From NCBI RefSeq assembly GCF_040412425.1, contig NC_089744.1, positions 33,751,743-33,815,742 on the forward strand: a stretch of DNA of 64,000 bases, given 5' to 3'. The stretch's first letter is position 1. The number at the start of each line of letters is the position of its first letter. This DNA comes from Macrobrachium rosenbergii (lineage: Eukaryota; Arthropoda; Malacostraca; Decapoda; Palaemonidae). Shown here in pieces: positions 25,116-36,514 of the stretch. Below the pieces are notes generated by a model that saw only the letters and a program-made list of their open reading frames with translations, ran no database searches and had not been told where the DNA came from. Made by a program: the position numbers and the translations under genes.

Positions 25116-25631
25116 GTAAGTAAAGCTAAGACCTTCTGCCGCCATCCCTAAGGTAAGGGTTGGTTGCCCTAATGCGACTACTCCAAATACTCAGTATCGA
25201 CCTCCACTTCGGTAAAAAGCTTATGCTTTCATGTATGCTTTGAACGTTTCTGACATTTGTTTTGTTTGTAAATAAGTAGTTATAGAGATTGTGGATCCCA
25301 CCCATACCCTTTGTCGTACTGTTGGGGGAACAGTAGTGAGAAGCGGCTGATCTGACCAGGGAAAGGGACGTCCCCTGTTGGGCTCCCTCCACGTAGTCTA
25401 ATCTAGGATGTCAGGACCTTACCTAGATCTAGACCTCCCCCTTCCTAACTTAACCTGGGATGCTGCATCCTCACTTAAGGCCGCCTTGGTATTTCTATGT
25501 AATAGCTCTGCATGGACTGTATGGAAAGGTTCCACGAATGCAAAAGTCATTAAGGAGCCATATGTTCAAGAAGGGATTGGCTAAGGAAATCTATTGGGTA
25601 GTTTACGGTTTCGGTTGCCAGGCCGTGTAAT

Positions 25632-26518
25632 ACCATCTGCCCGGACTACAATAACTCCGCCAAGGTAAGTAGTTCCGTGACCCAACCCTGCTCGCGACCC
25701 CGCGACCCGTGTGCCCCAGGATCTGACCCAGCCTCTTGCCAGTTTGCCAAGATGTCGTCTGTCTAGTCCGTGCATCCCTCCCACGTGCAATTTGCCGCCA
25801 CAAACCCGGTGACTTTTTGGAATTAATTAAACGTACATATCCTTGAAATCGAGTTGATTTAACACCCACCAAGATGTGGCATAGTTTCGTTGAAACCCGA
25901 CAATACCGAGACGTCGCCGTACAAACGGATTCGTCAATTACACCCGTCCCTGTTCCGCCTGTTCCAGTCGTCCAGATCACGCCAAAACCAGCCGTCCCAG
26001 CCCAAAAGCGAAGAAGAATCGAGCCGCCATCCGATTTTTCCAATGATTCCGACTTCTGCTAAGGTTAGTGGGGTTTCTTATCAATTTTAGGTTAAGCATT
26101 TTAGTGGCTTTCTGGGGGGGTCTGGCCGGCCAGGTAAGGGCACGCTGTCTTGTTTAAGGTTAGGTCGGGTCGTTCTGGTTAGGTCGCAAGCTTGCATTTT
26201 GGATGAACTGTGTTAGCTGGCTTTACTGGGGGGGTCCAGGGTGGGCGAAGCCCCTCCCCCCCCCGACCAGGTTAGGGCATGCTGTCCTGTGTTAGGTTAG
26301 GTTAGGTTACTTCTGGTTAGGTCAGGACCTAGCGCTATGGGAAAGGTTAGGCCTGTTTGTTATGAAAATGCTGGGACACATTGGCTTCCGAATCGCCGCC
26401 ATCTTGTTTGTTTTCGTCCGCCAGTTTCCTAGACGGAACCTGCTGCCACCTGATGGTGGGTCCCGACTAGAAAACTGGCAGACGACAGCCTTGCCGACCT
26501 AAAATGTAGGCGCTCCAA
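25632..26518 (+). repeat. ~890-bp interspersed repeat, long form
   Basis: It starts CTGCCCGGACTACAATAACTCC and ends GTAGGCGCTCCAATC, the same ends as the 250-bp insert at 17301-17550, with extra internal sequence including a frame at 25874-26062. It contains a short run of arthropod-telomere-like TTAGG units near 26300 (GTTAGGTTAGGTTAGGTT). A further partial copy of the GGTCAGGGCATG...GGTTAGGTCGGGACCTGG section lies at ~26600-26710. Class unknown. Confidence 0.55.
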
Positions 26519-27078
26519 TCTATTAGACCTATAAATGGAACCATAGTAGGTAAAACTTTAGTTGCGCTGCCTGATTCCTGCCAGTCGCCGACTGTGACAG
26601 GTTACTGCCTTTTTTGAGGGGTTCTGGTCAGGGCATGTCACCCTAAGTTATGTTAGGTAGGTAAGCTCTGGTTAGGTCGGGACCTGGCATTATAGGAAAG
26701 TTTAGGCTATTTAGGGTAAACGATCAGGATTGAGACGCATGGGTGGCAGAATTTTCACTTTTCACTTGATATTTAACTGGAGATATAACAAAAAAATTAA
26801 ACCTATAGGAAAACTTTTCAAAAGATTGAAGCTTCATTAACAAAATGAACAATAGGAAACTGCCAGATGAACTAAATAAGCATGTGAAGTCTTTGTAAAA
26901 TAGGTGTTGAAGGCAGTTTGGAATCCAATATGGCGTCCACCCAAATACTGAGACACTTCCTTCCCAGCACTCATTTAATGGTGTACTGACACTGATTGCA
27001 TATATATGTAATGTTTATAGATATTACTCAAGATTTTAGTTGTAATCAGCACGATAAAACAACATTTTGTTGCCTATA

Positions 27079-27430
27079 CAGTGAACCCCCCGTATTTGCG
27101 GGGGATGCGTCCCACACACCCCCGTGAATAGGTCAAATCCGCGAATGCTTAAAACCCCTCAAAAAACACTTAGAACTGCCCATTTTGAAAGCTTAAACCA
27201 AGGAAAACCCTGTAAAAATGCTTATACCTGAGTATTTTAATAGTTTTATCACAAAAAGTGCATTTATTCATGAAAATTATATGAAAATACAGTAATTAGT
27301 GAATATTTCTCAGTGAAAAATACCGCAAATGGGCGAATTTTCCATGAATGATGGCTAGATATGTTCCACAGAGAACCCTGCGAATGCGTGAGTCCGGAAC
27401 CACGAGAACGCGAATACGGGGGGTGTACTG
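27079..27430. mobile_element. pogo/Tigger-like MITE, copy B (352 bp)
   Basis: Ends CAGTGAACCCCCCGTATTTG and CGAATACGGGGGGTGTACTG are inverted; TA lies outside both ends (27077-27078 and 27431-27432). The interior shares AAAATACAGTAATTAGTGAATATT with copies A and C. In DCAF13 intron 1. Confidence 0.85.
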
Positions 27431-27654
27431 TACTAGTTGGAATTCCTGTCTGTCATGTGGTTGAACTGAAATGGATTTTTACCTTTAATCCATGGTTTTA
27501 TCCTTACTGACATCACAACTGAAGCTCCAAAGTGCTTATTTGATTGTAATTATGCACATTTTGTTCTTAGTTCATTCACAATACCAGTTAAAATACGTGA
27601 GAAAGTTTGTTTACAGTACTTTACTCTATCAAAGTAGCGAAACGGTGGCGGGAA

Positions 27655-28658
27655 CAATTTTCCTACCGGTGTCGTCTTCTCCAGCAGCAGAATACGGTCT
27701 CCTTATCGTCTCACGAAGCGGAAAGAGATCGTGCTCTTGGACACTTCTTTCTTGGTTGAGTCAATACTAATGAAGAGTCGTCAACACTCAGGCTGGAGAC
27801 GTCGAGTCCTCTTCAGATAGCACCGCAGTGCTCTAAAACAGAACCCAGTAGCATCGCGTGTGGTTCATTACCTACAAAGTTCTCTAGGGACGGGATCGTG
27901 AAGGACTTGAACAGTGCGTCAGGCACCGAAGGATGCTGAGTCTTCGGCACGAAATCCGTGACAAAATCGAGCGTAAATGATCCCCATCCCCTCAAGTGTT
28001 TAACATCGAAGGAAAGTCTGTGTAGTTCGCTAACTCTCTTCGCCAATGCCAGGGCCAGCAGGAAGACGGTCTTGAGGGTCAGATCCCTATCTGACGACTC
28101 TTGTAAAGGCTCGTACGGCGAACGAGTCATGCTCCTTAGAACAAGAGTCACATCCCACACAGGGGGCCTGAGATCCCTGGGTGGGCAAGACCTCTCGAAG
28201 CCTCTCATCAGTAGGGAAATCTCAAAGGAGGCAGAGATGTCTACTCCTTTTAGCTGCAAGACTAGGCCAAGTGCGGCGAGGTGGCCTTTTACAGCTGAAA
28301 TGGAGAGAAGCTTCTCTCGGCGAAGGAAGACGAGAAGTCCGCAACCTGCTGAACAGTAGCTCCGACCGCAGAGATACCCCATCCATGACATCAACCACAG
28401 AAGACGGACCACTTCCCCATGTATACCGCTGCGGAGGATCATCTGAGGTACCCGGCCATCTCTGTTGCTGTGTGACGTGAAAAGCCTCTCGCTCGCAGGA
28501 GATGGTGGATAACCTCCAGTCGTGAAGACACAGGGACTGCACTGCCTGGTGGTACCACTCCACGTGGGGTTGACACAGCAGGTTGGGCCAGGGGAATCTC
28601 TCTCGGCGCTTCGGAGAGGAGAGCTAGCAGGTTGGGATGTCAAACGGCCTGCAGCCAT
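27655..28658 (-). pseudogene. DIRS beta tyrosine recombinase, 3'-truncated
   Basis: A long open frame (28658-27813) covers the N-terminal SAM-like region (VFLRREKLLSISAVKGHLAAL) and the core entry PPVWDVTLVLRSMTRSPYEPL, SDRDLTLKTVFLLALALAKR with the first catalytic Arg, then SELHRLSFDVKH. The sequence continues by frameshift to 27655, where it ends just before the expected HxxR and Tyr boxes. It is therefore missing three of the four key residues although the frame is unusually long. Confidence 0.8.
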
Positions 28659-28674
28659 TTGGGTGCCACCAGAA

Positions 28675-30120
28675 TCATTCTGAGATTCGGGTGATCATCG
28701 CTTGGCTGACCACTTGGCGAATCAGACAGAACAGAGGAAAGGTGTAAATGTGGAGGTTTTCCCACGGGTGATGGAATGCATCCTCCACAGCGGCCCATGG
28801 GTTTGGCACAACAGAGCAGAAGACCTGGAGTTTTCTGTTGTGCTGGGTGGCAAACAGATCAATGAATGGACGCCCCCACAGGTCGAATAGCCTTTCTGTG
28901 ACTTCCAAGTGAAGGGACCATTCGGTTCCTATCACCTGATTCTGGCGGCTGAGCTTGTCTACCACGACATTCCTCTTGTGTGGAATGTACCTGGCTGACA
29001 GCTCTACCGAGTGAGCCACAGCCCACTCATACACCTGCATCGTCAACTGGTGGAGCAGGAGGGATACTAGACCCCTGCTTGTTGACATATGCCACTACTG
29101 TGGTATTGTCGCTCATCAGTACCACGGAGTGTCCCATCACTCGATCCCGGAACTCTTGCAGAGCCAGGAAGGCTGCCTTGAGTTCCAGGGTGTTGATGTG
29201 AAGGTGCTTGTTGTCTCGGTGCCACACTCCCGAAGTCAGCAACTCCTCCAGGTGTGCACCCTATCCCTTGGTCGATGCGTCTGAGAACAACAGCATGTCC
29301 GGAGGGCAAGTATGCAGGGATACTCCTATCAAGAGGTTCCTGTCGTCCATCCACCAGCGGAGGTTCTCTCTCACCTCCTCGGAAAGAGGGATGAGAAAGG
29401 ACTGGGGGTCTCAGGACTGGGACCAATACGCCTTCAGTCCCCATTGTAGACACCGCAGGTGCAGACGCCCATGAGGTACCAGCTTCTCCAGCGATGACAG
29501 GTGATCGATGACGACTTGCTATTGCCGGGCTGGCTGCTCCTGTTGTGACAGGAGCAGCTGTGCTGCCTGCCTGAACCTGCTGATACGAGAGTCCAAGGAA
29601 AAGACTTTCGCTCCTACCGTACCTATCAGCATGCCCAGGTACTTTATCCTTTGCTTTGGGGGTGAGATCTGACTTCTCGAGATTCACCACGATCCCAAGA
29701 TCACGGCAAAACTCGAGGAGTCGATCCCTGTCCTGCAGCTCGCCAGGACGAGCCAGTTGTCGAGATACCTCAATAGACGTATGCCGTGCGAGTCAGCGCA
29801 AGCTGACACAAGAGAGAAGACTCTCGTGAATACCTGGGGAGCGGTCGAGAGCCCAATGCAGAGTGCCCTGAATTGGAAGACCGTCTCCCCGAGGATAAAG
29901 CGGAGGTACTTGCGAGAGGACGGATGAATGGGTATTTGGAAATACCCATCCTTCAATTCCACCGTAAGCATGAAGTCGTTCCCCCTGATGGAGGCAAGCA
30001 TGGATCGTGGTGTTTCCATCGTGAACCGAGTCTGGCGAATGAATCAGTTAAGGGAAGAGAGGTCTATGACTGGTCTCCATCCACCTGTGGCTTTCTCTAC
30101 AAGGAAGACATGGCTGTAAA
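28675..30120 (-). pseudogene. DIRS beta reverse transcriptase / RNase H remnant
   Basis: RT motifs: GGWRPVIDLSSLN followed by an in-frame stop (near 30040), LTVELKDGYFQIPIHP with the first catalytic Asp, FQFRALCIGLSTAPQVFTRV, then LLRYLDNWLVLA near 29770, where DIRS enzymes have YLDD, so the second Asp of the pair is Asn. RNase H motifs: LHINTLELKAAFLALQEF and VVLMSDNTTVVAYVNKQG (29240-29090), then ARYIPHKRNVVVDKLSR near 28960. A DLFATQHNRKL..F motif follows, as usual for these elements. Several frame changes; inactive. Confidence 0.83.
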
Positions 30121-30125
30121 GGCTG

Positions 30126-32000
30126 GAGATTGGTCCGACATGACTTCCACAGCACCCTTGCTCAGCATGGTGAGTCTCCTGAGCACGTTGGTCTCAGTAG
30201 AGCAATTCATGAAGTTAGGCATTCTTTATATGAGGCCCCTGCAATTTTATCTGAAAGTGAGCTGGTGCAGGAAGACCCAGCCAGACTCCTTCATCTTCCC
30301 CATCTCATCGGAGATCAAAGAGGATTTTCGATGGTGGTTGTCAGAAAAAAAAGCTTCAAATAGGGACATCTCTTCTGCCTCTGAACCCCAGCCTAGAGTT
30401 TTATTCAGATGCCTCTGATCTAGGTTGGGGAGCCCTTTTAAGGAGTTAAAGGGTTTCAGGAACATGGACGTCAGTTTAGAGGAACTTACACATAAATGTC
30501 AAAGAGCTAAAGGCCATTCACCTGGCCCTTCAGTCTTTCACTCCGCTGGTAACAGGAAAGATTGTACCGTTTATGCGAACAACACCACAGCCTTGTCTTA
30601 TGTCCGCAAGCAGGGAGGCACTCACTCCTGTACTCTTTGTGAGGTGGCAAAAGACCTCCTTCATTGGGCAGAACAGAATCAGGTTACAATCATTCCTCGC
30701 TTTGTTCAGGGAAGGATGAGTGTCTTGGCAGACAAATTGAGCCATTGCCGTCAGGCCCTGCCAATGGAGTGGACCTTAGATCCTCTAGTCTGCCTCGTTC
30801 TATGGAAGCTTTGGGGCAAGTCTTCCATAGACCTCTTCACAACGTCAAGGAACCACTGTCTGCCCCTCTTTTGCTCCCCAGTTCTGGACCCTCAAGCATG
30901 GGCAACAGACGCCATGCTGTTGGATTGGACAGGCCTAGACGTGTATGCCTTTCCACCGTTTGGATTGATCAGGGAGGTGAACATCAAGGTATCGTCTCAC
31001 CAGAACATCACGATGATCTTCGTTGCTCCTTTCTGCCCCAGGAAGGAGTGGTTCCCAGACCTGCTGCGTCTTCTTGTGGACTTCCCAAGGCTTCATCCAT
31101 AAAAACAGTCGCTGCTCAGACAGCCCCACTTCCTCAGGTTTCATCAAGGGTTGTCTGCTCTGGCCCTGACAGGATTCAGACTGTCAGGAGTCTTGTCAGA
31201 GTGAAAGGTTTTTCTTGATAAGCTGCAGAGGCTGTTGCTAGATGCAGGAGAGCTTCTTGTAGCAGGCTCTACCAGTCTAAGTGGACCATTTTCCGAAGGT
31301 GGTGTGAGAGCAGTAGAATCTCCTTCTGAAATGACTGTGAGCCATATAGCAGATTTTTTACTCTTCTTGAGGACCTCCAGAAAGCTGTCACCCTCTACAA
31401 TCAAAAAATAGAAATCAGCGCTTTGCTCAGTGTTTAAGCATAGAGGCTTGGACCTATCTTCTAGTCAGGACCTTAGCAACCTCATTAGGTCTTTTGAAAC
31501 CTCCAAGCAAGAGAAGCCCAGTGGAGTGTTTTGGAAAAAGAGTTGGGTTTTCTCAAGAGGACGCTATCTGCTCCCTTTCTCTCGGTTTCCTCGCGAAGAA
31601 CGAGAATGTCTCTAATCCCTGGCCTTGCTCATTTGCCTTAAAGAATTTAATGGACATTCTTGGACCAGTGGAAGAGGAGAGATTGCTTTGCCCTGTGAGA
31701 TCACTAAGGTACTACCTCCATAGGACAGAGAAAATTAGAGGGCCCTCGAATAACCTCTGGTGTTCTGTGAGAAACCCATCTCGGCCCGTCAAAGAATGCC
31801 CTTTCGTTCTTCTTGAGAAGCCTTATTTTGGAAGCTCATTCTCAGATATAGGATGATGTCTTTCACTCCCTTAGAGTTGAGGCTTATGAGGTTCGAGCTG
31901 TTGCCTCGTCTCTTGCCTTTTGCCATAGTTTGTCTTTATCGTCTACCCTGCAATCAACTTTGTGGAGGTCCAAACCGTTTTTGAAAACTGCAGCTGTTAG
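30126..32000 (+). pseudogene. DIRS alpha RNase H and tyrosine recombinase remnant
   Basis: RNase H: MRPLQFYLK, EIKEDFRWWLSEKK, LEFYSDASDLGWGALL, LHINVKELKAIHLALQSF, then after a frameshift VYANNTTALSYVRKQGGTHS and RFVQGRMSVLADKLSHC. A SSIDLFTTSRNHCLPLF motif and FPPFGLI follow. Recombinase: ADFLLFLRTSRKLSPSTI near 31360; the box that should hold the first catalytic Arg is missing through a deletion near 31510; CPVRSLRYYLHRT remains; the HxxR box reads AYEVRAVASSLAF near 31890, so its His is Tyr. Not functional. Confidence 0.78.
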
Positions 32001-32815
32001 GACCCTTATCCATGACTGGCATGGTGTTGGGAGAGGAAGCATAGGGGGTTTCTGTCCCTCTACTATCCTCTTGCCTTGTTGTAAGGTGTTGAGTTCAAGG
32101 GAAGTCTCGGGGGTACATTGTACCAGGAATACCCACCAGTTTTTAATGGTTGGGGTGGAGGTTTTTTATTATTGTGTAGGTGATGGTGTTCTTTCTTGCT
32201 CTAGTCTCCAGCCAGGGCAAGGGCACCCTTTTTTTTTCAATCTTTGTTAACCATTGGTGAACTTCCATGGCTGCTAAGTACCCACTGAAGTGGAGGTGAT
32301 CCTTGGCCATGCTGCCACGTCCTCCACAGGTTAAAATGAGCACTCCCAGAGGCAGTACCAGTCTGCAGAAGCTCTCTTACCAAGTAAGGAGCAATAAGCA
32401 TTATTCTAATGCTAGCAACCTTTACTTTCTTAATGTCTTGGAGTAGAATATGTCCATGTTCCCTCATCCATTCAATATGGAATCAGCTATGTAATTACTT
32501 GCTAAGTCACTTATATAAAAATGACATTTTTGTGATAAACTAAAGTTGATATATACTTACCATGTAATTACATAATCGGAGCCCATCCGCCTCCCCTCAT
32601 ATGGACATCAGGGTTAAAACAAATTGAAACTCTTTGCCGAGTTGTACTTATCAGTCCCGAAAGTGGGCGGGACCTTGTTACCTACACAAACGATAGTAGT
32701 GCCACCACGAAATTTGAATTCTTAGACTGTCATGTAGAAAGCTAGCAGCTATGTAATGTAATTACTTAGTAAGTATATATAAAACTTTATTTTATCATAA
32801 AAATGTCATCTTTAC
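30126..32815 (+). mobile_element. DIRS family alpha fragment (RNase H, recombinase, 3' end)
   Basis: 5'-truncated element: end of RT connection and RNase H (30126-31100), recombinase (31105-32000), tail (32000-32470), internal complementary region (~32480-32580, GTAATTACTTGCTAAGTCAC then CTTACCATGTAATTACATAA) and terminal repeat to about 32815 (ending CTTAGTAAGTATATATAAAA). In DCAF13 intron 1, sense orientation. The left border with the antisense beta fragment is near 30126, placed from where each coding similarity stops. Confidence 0.78.
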
Positions 32816-32970
32816 CATCATAGGTGTCTCATCCGAGTACTTTGTGAGAAAGCAAAGTTTTGGGAAGATAAGACAGGTTGTGTACACTCTGCTTACGAGT
32901 TTCAGCTTTAGTAGTTTCTCTGTGGAATGGACTGAGTGCCTGGAGATTGCTGCTACTGCAATTTAGGCTT

Positions 32971-33090
32971 TTGTAAATTTTGTGTTTATGTGGAAATTTT
33001 TTTTTAATGAATTGTGTTTTACTAAATACATTGTAAATTTTGTGTTTATGTGGAAATTTTTTTTTAATGAATTGTGTTTTACTAAATACA
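32971..33090. repeat. perfect 60-bp tandem duplication next to exon 2
   Basis: TTGTAAATTTTGTGTTTATG and the following bases to ACTAAATACA recur at 32971 and 33031 with no apparent differences, so the duplication is recent or an assembly artefact. It ends 86 bp before the exon 2 acceptor. Confidence 0.85.
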
Positions 33091-33176
33091 GTATTGTAAA
33101 TATCTGTAAAAGAATTCACATAACCTGGTGTAATGGAGTAGTGGGGTATTCTTTATTTAATTATTTTCTGTTTCAG

Positions 33177-33373
33177 TACCAAGGAATTACGATCCTGATC
33201 TGCATCCCCTTGAAGCAGTACGAGAATACAAACTTGCCCTAAATGCTGTAAAATTGGAGAGGGTTTTTGCAAAACCTTTTGTAGGAAGTCTCACACATTC
33301 AGAAGGCGTAACTGCTATGTGTCGACACCCTAACAGACTCTCAAATGTTTTTACTGGGACAGTAGATGGTCAG
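33177..33373 (+). CDS. DCAF13: DCAF13 exon 2 (residues 27-92)
   Basis: Acceptor TTTCAG|TA completes the Val codon begun in exon 1; donor CAG|GTATGT in phase 0. Encodes PRNYDPDLHPLEAVREYKLA then LNAVKLERVFAKPFVGSL, closely matching the conserved PRNYDP.LHP...REY..ALNA.KLERVFAKPF stretch of DCAF13, followed by the first WD40 blade (HSEGVTAMCRHPNRLSNVFT, GTVDGQ). 197 bp. Confidence 0.96.
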
Positions 33374-34024
33374 GTATGTATGTGAATAAAGTTTATTTTG
33401 ATTGTTATTCTGCCAGCATATATCATCCCAAGTGAATATAACTTTAAAACACCCTGCATCAGTTTGTTGAGGCAAAGGTTTTTGCCATATGTTCCTGGTG
33501 ATGCCAGGTAGAGTTAATTGATTTTACTTTCTGAAAGCATAAAGTAACTTGCTGACATTATGTTCTTTGATTTAAATTGCTGACATTAGGTTCTTTGATT
33601 TAAATGAAAAATAGTCTCTTGGGAAAATGAGAGGTATGAAAACAACTATAGCACTCTTCATATGTTCCTTAATGATGTATTTTAAACCCTGAATTATGAA
33701 TATTAATGAGTTCTTTGGAAGGTTTTGCTCCTTCCTTTATATCTAAATTTATATAGAAGTTCCATACCACTGACTTTACTTTTGTCTGCTGTTTGGTATG
33801 TTGTGATGTCAACTGAGAATAGAGATGTCAGTAGGTCAAAGGAGATGTGTTTCTCTCATTAAAGTGAGCTTCCTTGCTGTGTTGCAAACTTCACTTTGGC
33901 TTCATCTTTCTCATGATGCAGAAATATTTGTTTTCTCAGTCATGTATTGCTTTTTGTATTTTTTTTTCTACACTAAATGTGGGAGCGTAATGGAAAAAAG
34001 ATAAAGCAAAACAAACACCAAGGC

Positions 34025-35955
34025 TAAGACCAAGCTACTCAGACAACCACACTTCAGGTGGTTTCATCGAAACTTGTCTACTCTGGCCTTGACAGGCTAC
34101 AAATTTTCAGGAGAGTACTCCGAAAGAAAGGTTTTTCAAAGCAAGCTTGAGAGTCTATTGCCAAATGCAGTAGACACTCTTCAGACAAAGTTTATCAAGC
34201 AAAGTGGGTTATCTTTAGGTCATGTTGTCGGAGACAAAATGTCTCCTCTACTCAAACCTCTATCAGAGATAGTAGATTTTCTGCTATGTCTGAAAACAGT
34301 GAGAAGTCTTTCCACTTCCACTATATAAAAGACTATTGAGCAATGCTAAATTCCGTATTCTGACACAGAGGAACGGACTTATCTTCCAACCAAGATTTGT
34401 CAGACCTGATTAAGTCTTTTGATACCACTAAGCAAAAGACAACTCCCTTGGTTCTTGGAACCTCTATATTGTATTCAGATGGCTATCTGGGTCTCACTTC
34501 AAACCCATGCAGCCTACTTCCTTAAGAGGTCTAACAAGAAAGACCCTTTTCCTAGTTGCTATGACAACTGCAAAAAGAACTAATGAAATTCATGCCTTAG
34601 AAAAGAGAGTGGGCTTTTCTCAAGGAAATGCAGTATGTTCCTTTTCCTTGGGATTCTTGGCAAAGAATGTAACGCTGTCTAAACCCTGGCCCCGTTCTTT
34701 TGTGATTAAAAGTTTAACTGATTTATTGGGTCCAGATGCAGAGGAGAGGTCTCTCTGTCCAGTGAGAGCTCTTAAATATTACCTACATAAAACGAAAGAT
34801 ATTCGTGGATTGTCAAACGGTCTTTGGTGTTCGGTTAAAGATCCCTCACGACCTCTGTCTAAGAATGCCCTGGCATTCTTCCTCAGGGACCTCATATCAG
34901 AGGCTCATTCCTTAATTGGGGAAGAAGTTCTAATTGCTTGTAAAGGAAAGGCCCATGAGATAAGGGCAATTGCCACCTCGTTGGCATTCAAAAAGAATTT
35001 GTCACGCTCAGCGTTCTTACAGTCGACTTTTTGGAAATGTAAGTCGATATTCGCCTCCCGTTATCTGTGTGATGTTGAAATGGTTCATTATGATTGCAGT
35101 ACCTTGGTTCTATTTTCTGCTGCTGGCGTGGTTTTGGGAGAGGAAACGTAGGAAGCAATATTTCTTCCTTTTATCTCTTCGTCTTGCATAGAGTGTTGAG
35201 TCTTAAGGGAGCCTGGGAGTAGTGTGCTTGGAGTACCCTCCAGTTCATTTTTAAATGGTTGGGCAGTGATGTTTTTGAACTTTTTTGGTGATATAGGTGA
35301 CAGTTTTCTTGTTCTAGTTGTTTTTTATGGTACTGCGCCCTGGGCAGGGGCAACTTTTATTCTTTGCTAGCCATCGGATTTACTCCATTGCTGCAAATAC
35401 CCACTGCTGTAGTAGACGCCTTAGGCTGCACCGCCTTGCCTTTACTAGATAAGATGAGCACCACCCAGAGGCAATAACTATCTGCAGCAACTCTCTTATC
35501 AGATAAGGGAACAACAAACATTTTATTAATGTTAGCATTTTTTTCTATTCTCAAATTCATTACCATGCTTAATGTTTTAGGGTAGATGTGTCCATGAATC
35601 CCACCTCCTATCAATGTGGGAATCAGCTATGTAATGACTGGGTAAGTTTCTTATATAAAAATGGCATTTTTATCGTAAAATAAAGTTTTATATATACTTA
35701 CCCAGTAATTACATGATTGGAACCCTCCCTCCTCCCCTCACATGGACACAAGGGCATAAACAAATTGAAGCTCTTTGCTAGTTGTTCCTCTCTTTCCCCG
35801 AAAATGGGCGGGACAAGTCACCTACCCCAAAGCAAACTAGCGCGACCCATGAGTTTCAAAATTTTAGCCGCCGAATAAGTGAAACTAATAGCAATATAAT
35901 TACTGGGTAAGTATATGTAAAACTTCATTTTTATTATAAAAATGTCATTTTTATA
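34025..35955 (+). mobile_element. DIRS family alpha fragment with an open recombinase ORF
   Basis: 5'-truncated. Recombinase from about 34025 to 35151, tail 35190-35620, internal complementary region ~35625-35725 (GTAATGACTGGGTAAGTTTC, then CTTACCCAGTAATTACATGA) and terminal repeat ending near 35955 (TACTGGGTAAGTATATGTAA). In DCAF13 intron 2, sense. Its tail shares GCCCTGGGCAGGGGCAA and the CAGAGGCA...CTGCAG.A.CTCTCTTA block with the copies at 10000-10200 and 32200-32390. Confidence 0.78.
34507..35151 (+). CDS. DIRS alpha tyrosine recombinase core, still open
   Basis: A 214-codon frame with the whole catalytic part of a DIRS-type tyrosine recombinase. Residues in order: first Arg in TTAKRTNEIHAL (near residue 23), a CPVRALKYYLHKT spacer (near 90), LSKNALAFFLRDL, then AHEIRAIATSLAFKKN with His and Arg of the HxxR box, and FASRYLCDVEM with the candidate nucleophilic Tyr. 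The recombinase N-terminal part lies upstream in other frames (34074-34328 and on), so the complete protein is broken, and the first ATG here is inside the domain. It is the only recombinase in the window with all these motifs in one frame. Expression is not implied. Confidence 0.7.
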   Translation: MQPTSLRGLTRKTLFLVAMTTAKRTNEIHALEKRVGFSQGNAVCSFSLGFLAKNVTLSKPWPRSFVIKSLTDLLGPDAEERSLCPVRALKYYLHKTKDIRGLSNGLWCSVKDPSRPLSKNALAFFLRDLISEAHSLIGEEVLIACKGKAHEIRAIATSLAFKKNLSRSAFLQSTFWKCKSIFASRYLCDVEMVHYDCSTLVLFSAAGVVLGEET

Positions 35956-36319
35956 GATCAGGAAGTTGCTGAGCAATGTGTTGTTCTGCAACTGGAAAAT
36001 ATACATACAGTACTTGAGATCTCAGAGATGGTTTGGACATATTATGAGGAGTGAGTGGGAGGTTAGTCAGAAGAGTTGTATACTTTATATAGAAGTAACA
36101 GGATGAATACCAGTAGGATTGCTCAGAAAGTAATTGAAAATCGGCAGGTGGGAATTCAGACAGAAAATGCACTAGACTTCTCTCATGTTTAACCTCATAA
36201 AAGGATAATGTGTTTTAAAAATATTAAGGATGATTTTTTTTTTATAGATTTGTAAATTTTAGAGGTTATGAACCTGCATATCTGAACTTGTTTGGAAATA
36301 ACTAAATTTTCTTCTGCAG

Positions 36320-36514
36320 CTTCATTTGTGGAATCTTCCTCACAAAAAATGTGAGTGGACAGTTCAGGCTCATAGTGGACAGGTTTGGTCGATTTTGTCA
36401 GCCCCAGATGGACAGTCATTTTTCTCTGTTGGCAATGATAAAACTATAAAACGCTGGTCATTAGATTCTGCTTTTGATGGAAAAGATCTTCCTGTGGATA
36501 CCTGGATGTGTGAA
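36320..36514 (+). CDS. DCAF13: DCAF13 exon 3 (residues 93-157)
   Basis: Acceptor CTGCAG|CT, donor GAA|GTAAGT, phase 0 at both ends, 195 bp. Encodes LHLWNLPHKKCEWTVQAHSG then QVWSILSAPDGQSFFSVGND and KTIKRWSLDS: the end of one WD40 blade (LHLWNL) and the next full blade, matching the human pattern QAHEGFV...SFFTVGDDKTVKQW. It ends with a loop (DGKDLPVDTWMCE) before the following blade. Confidence 0.95.

Larger units (their letters stand above)
27655..30125 (-). mobile_element. DIRS family beta fragment (RT, RNase H, recombinase), antisense to DCAF13
   Basis: The minus strand carries RT from about 30120 to 29684, a variable gap, RNase H at 29242-28675 and the recombinase at 28658-27655. The recombinase stops just before its HxxR motif, so the 3' part and both terminal repeats are missing. 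It is joined head to head with a plus-strand alpha fragment near 30126. This is the only one of the larger coding retroelements that lies antisense to its host gene. Confidence 0.8.

Noticed and set aside
28181..28480. Plus-strand frames across 27958-28480 and 29208-29474
   Set aside because: Antisense shadows of the minus-strand DIRS recombinase and RT/RNase H.
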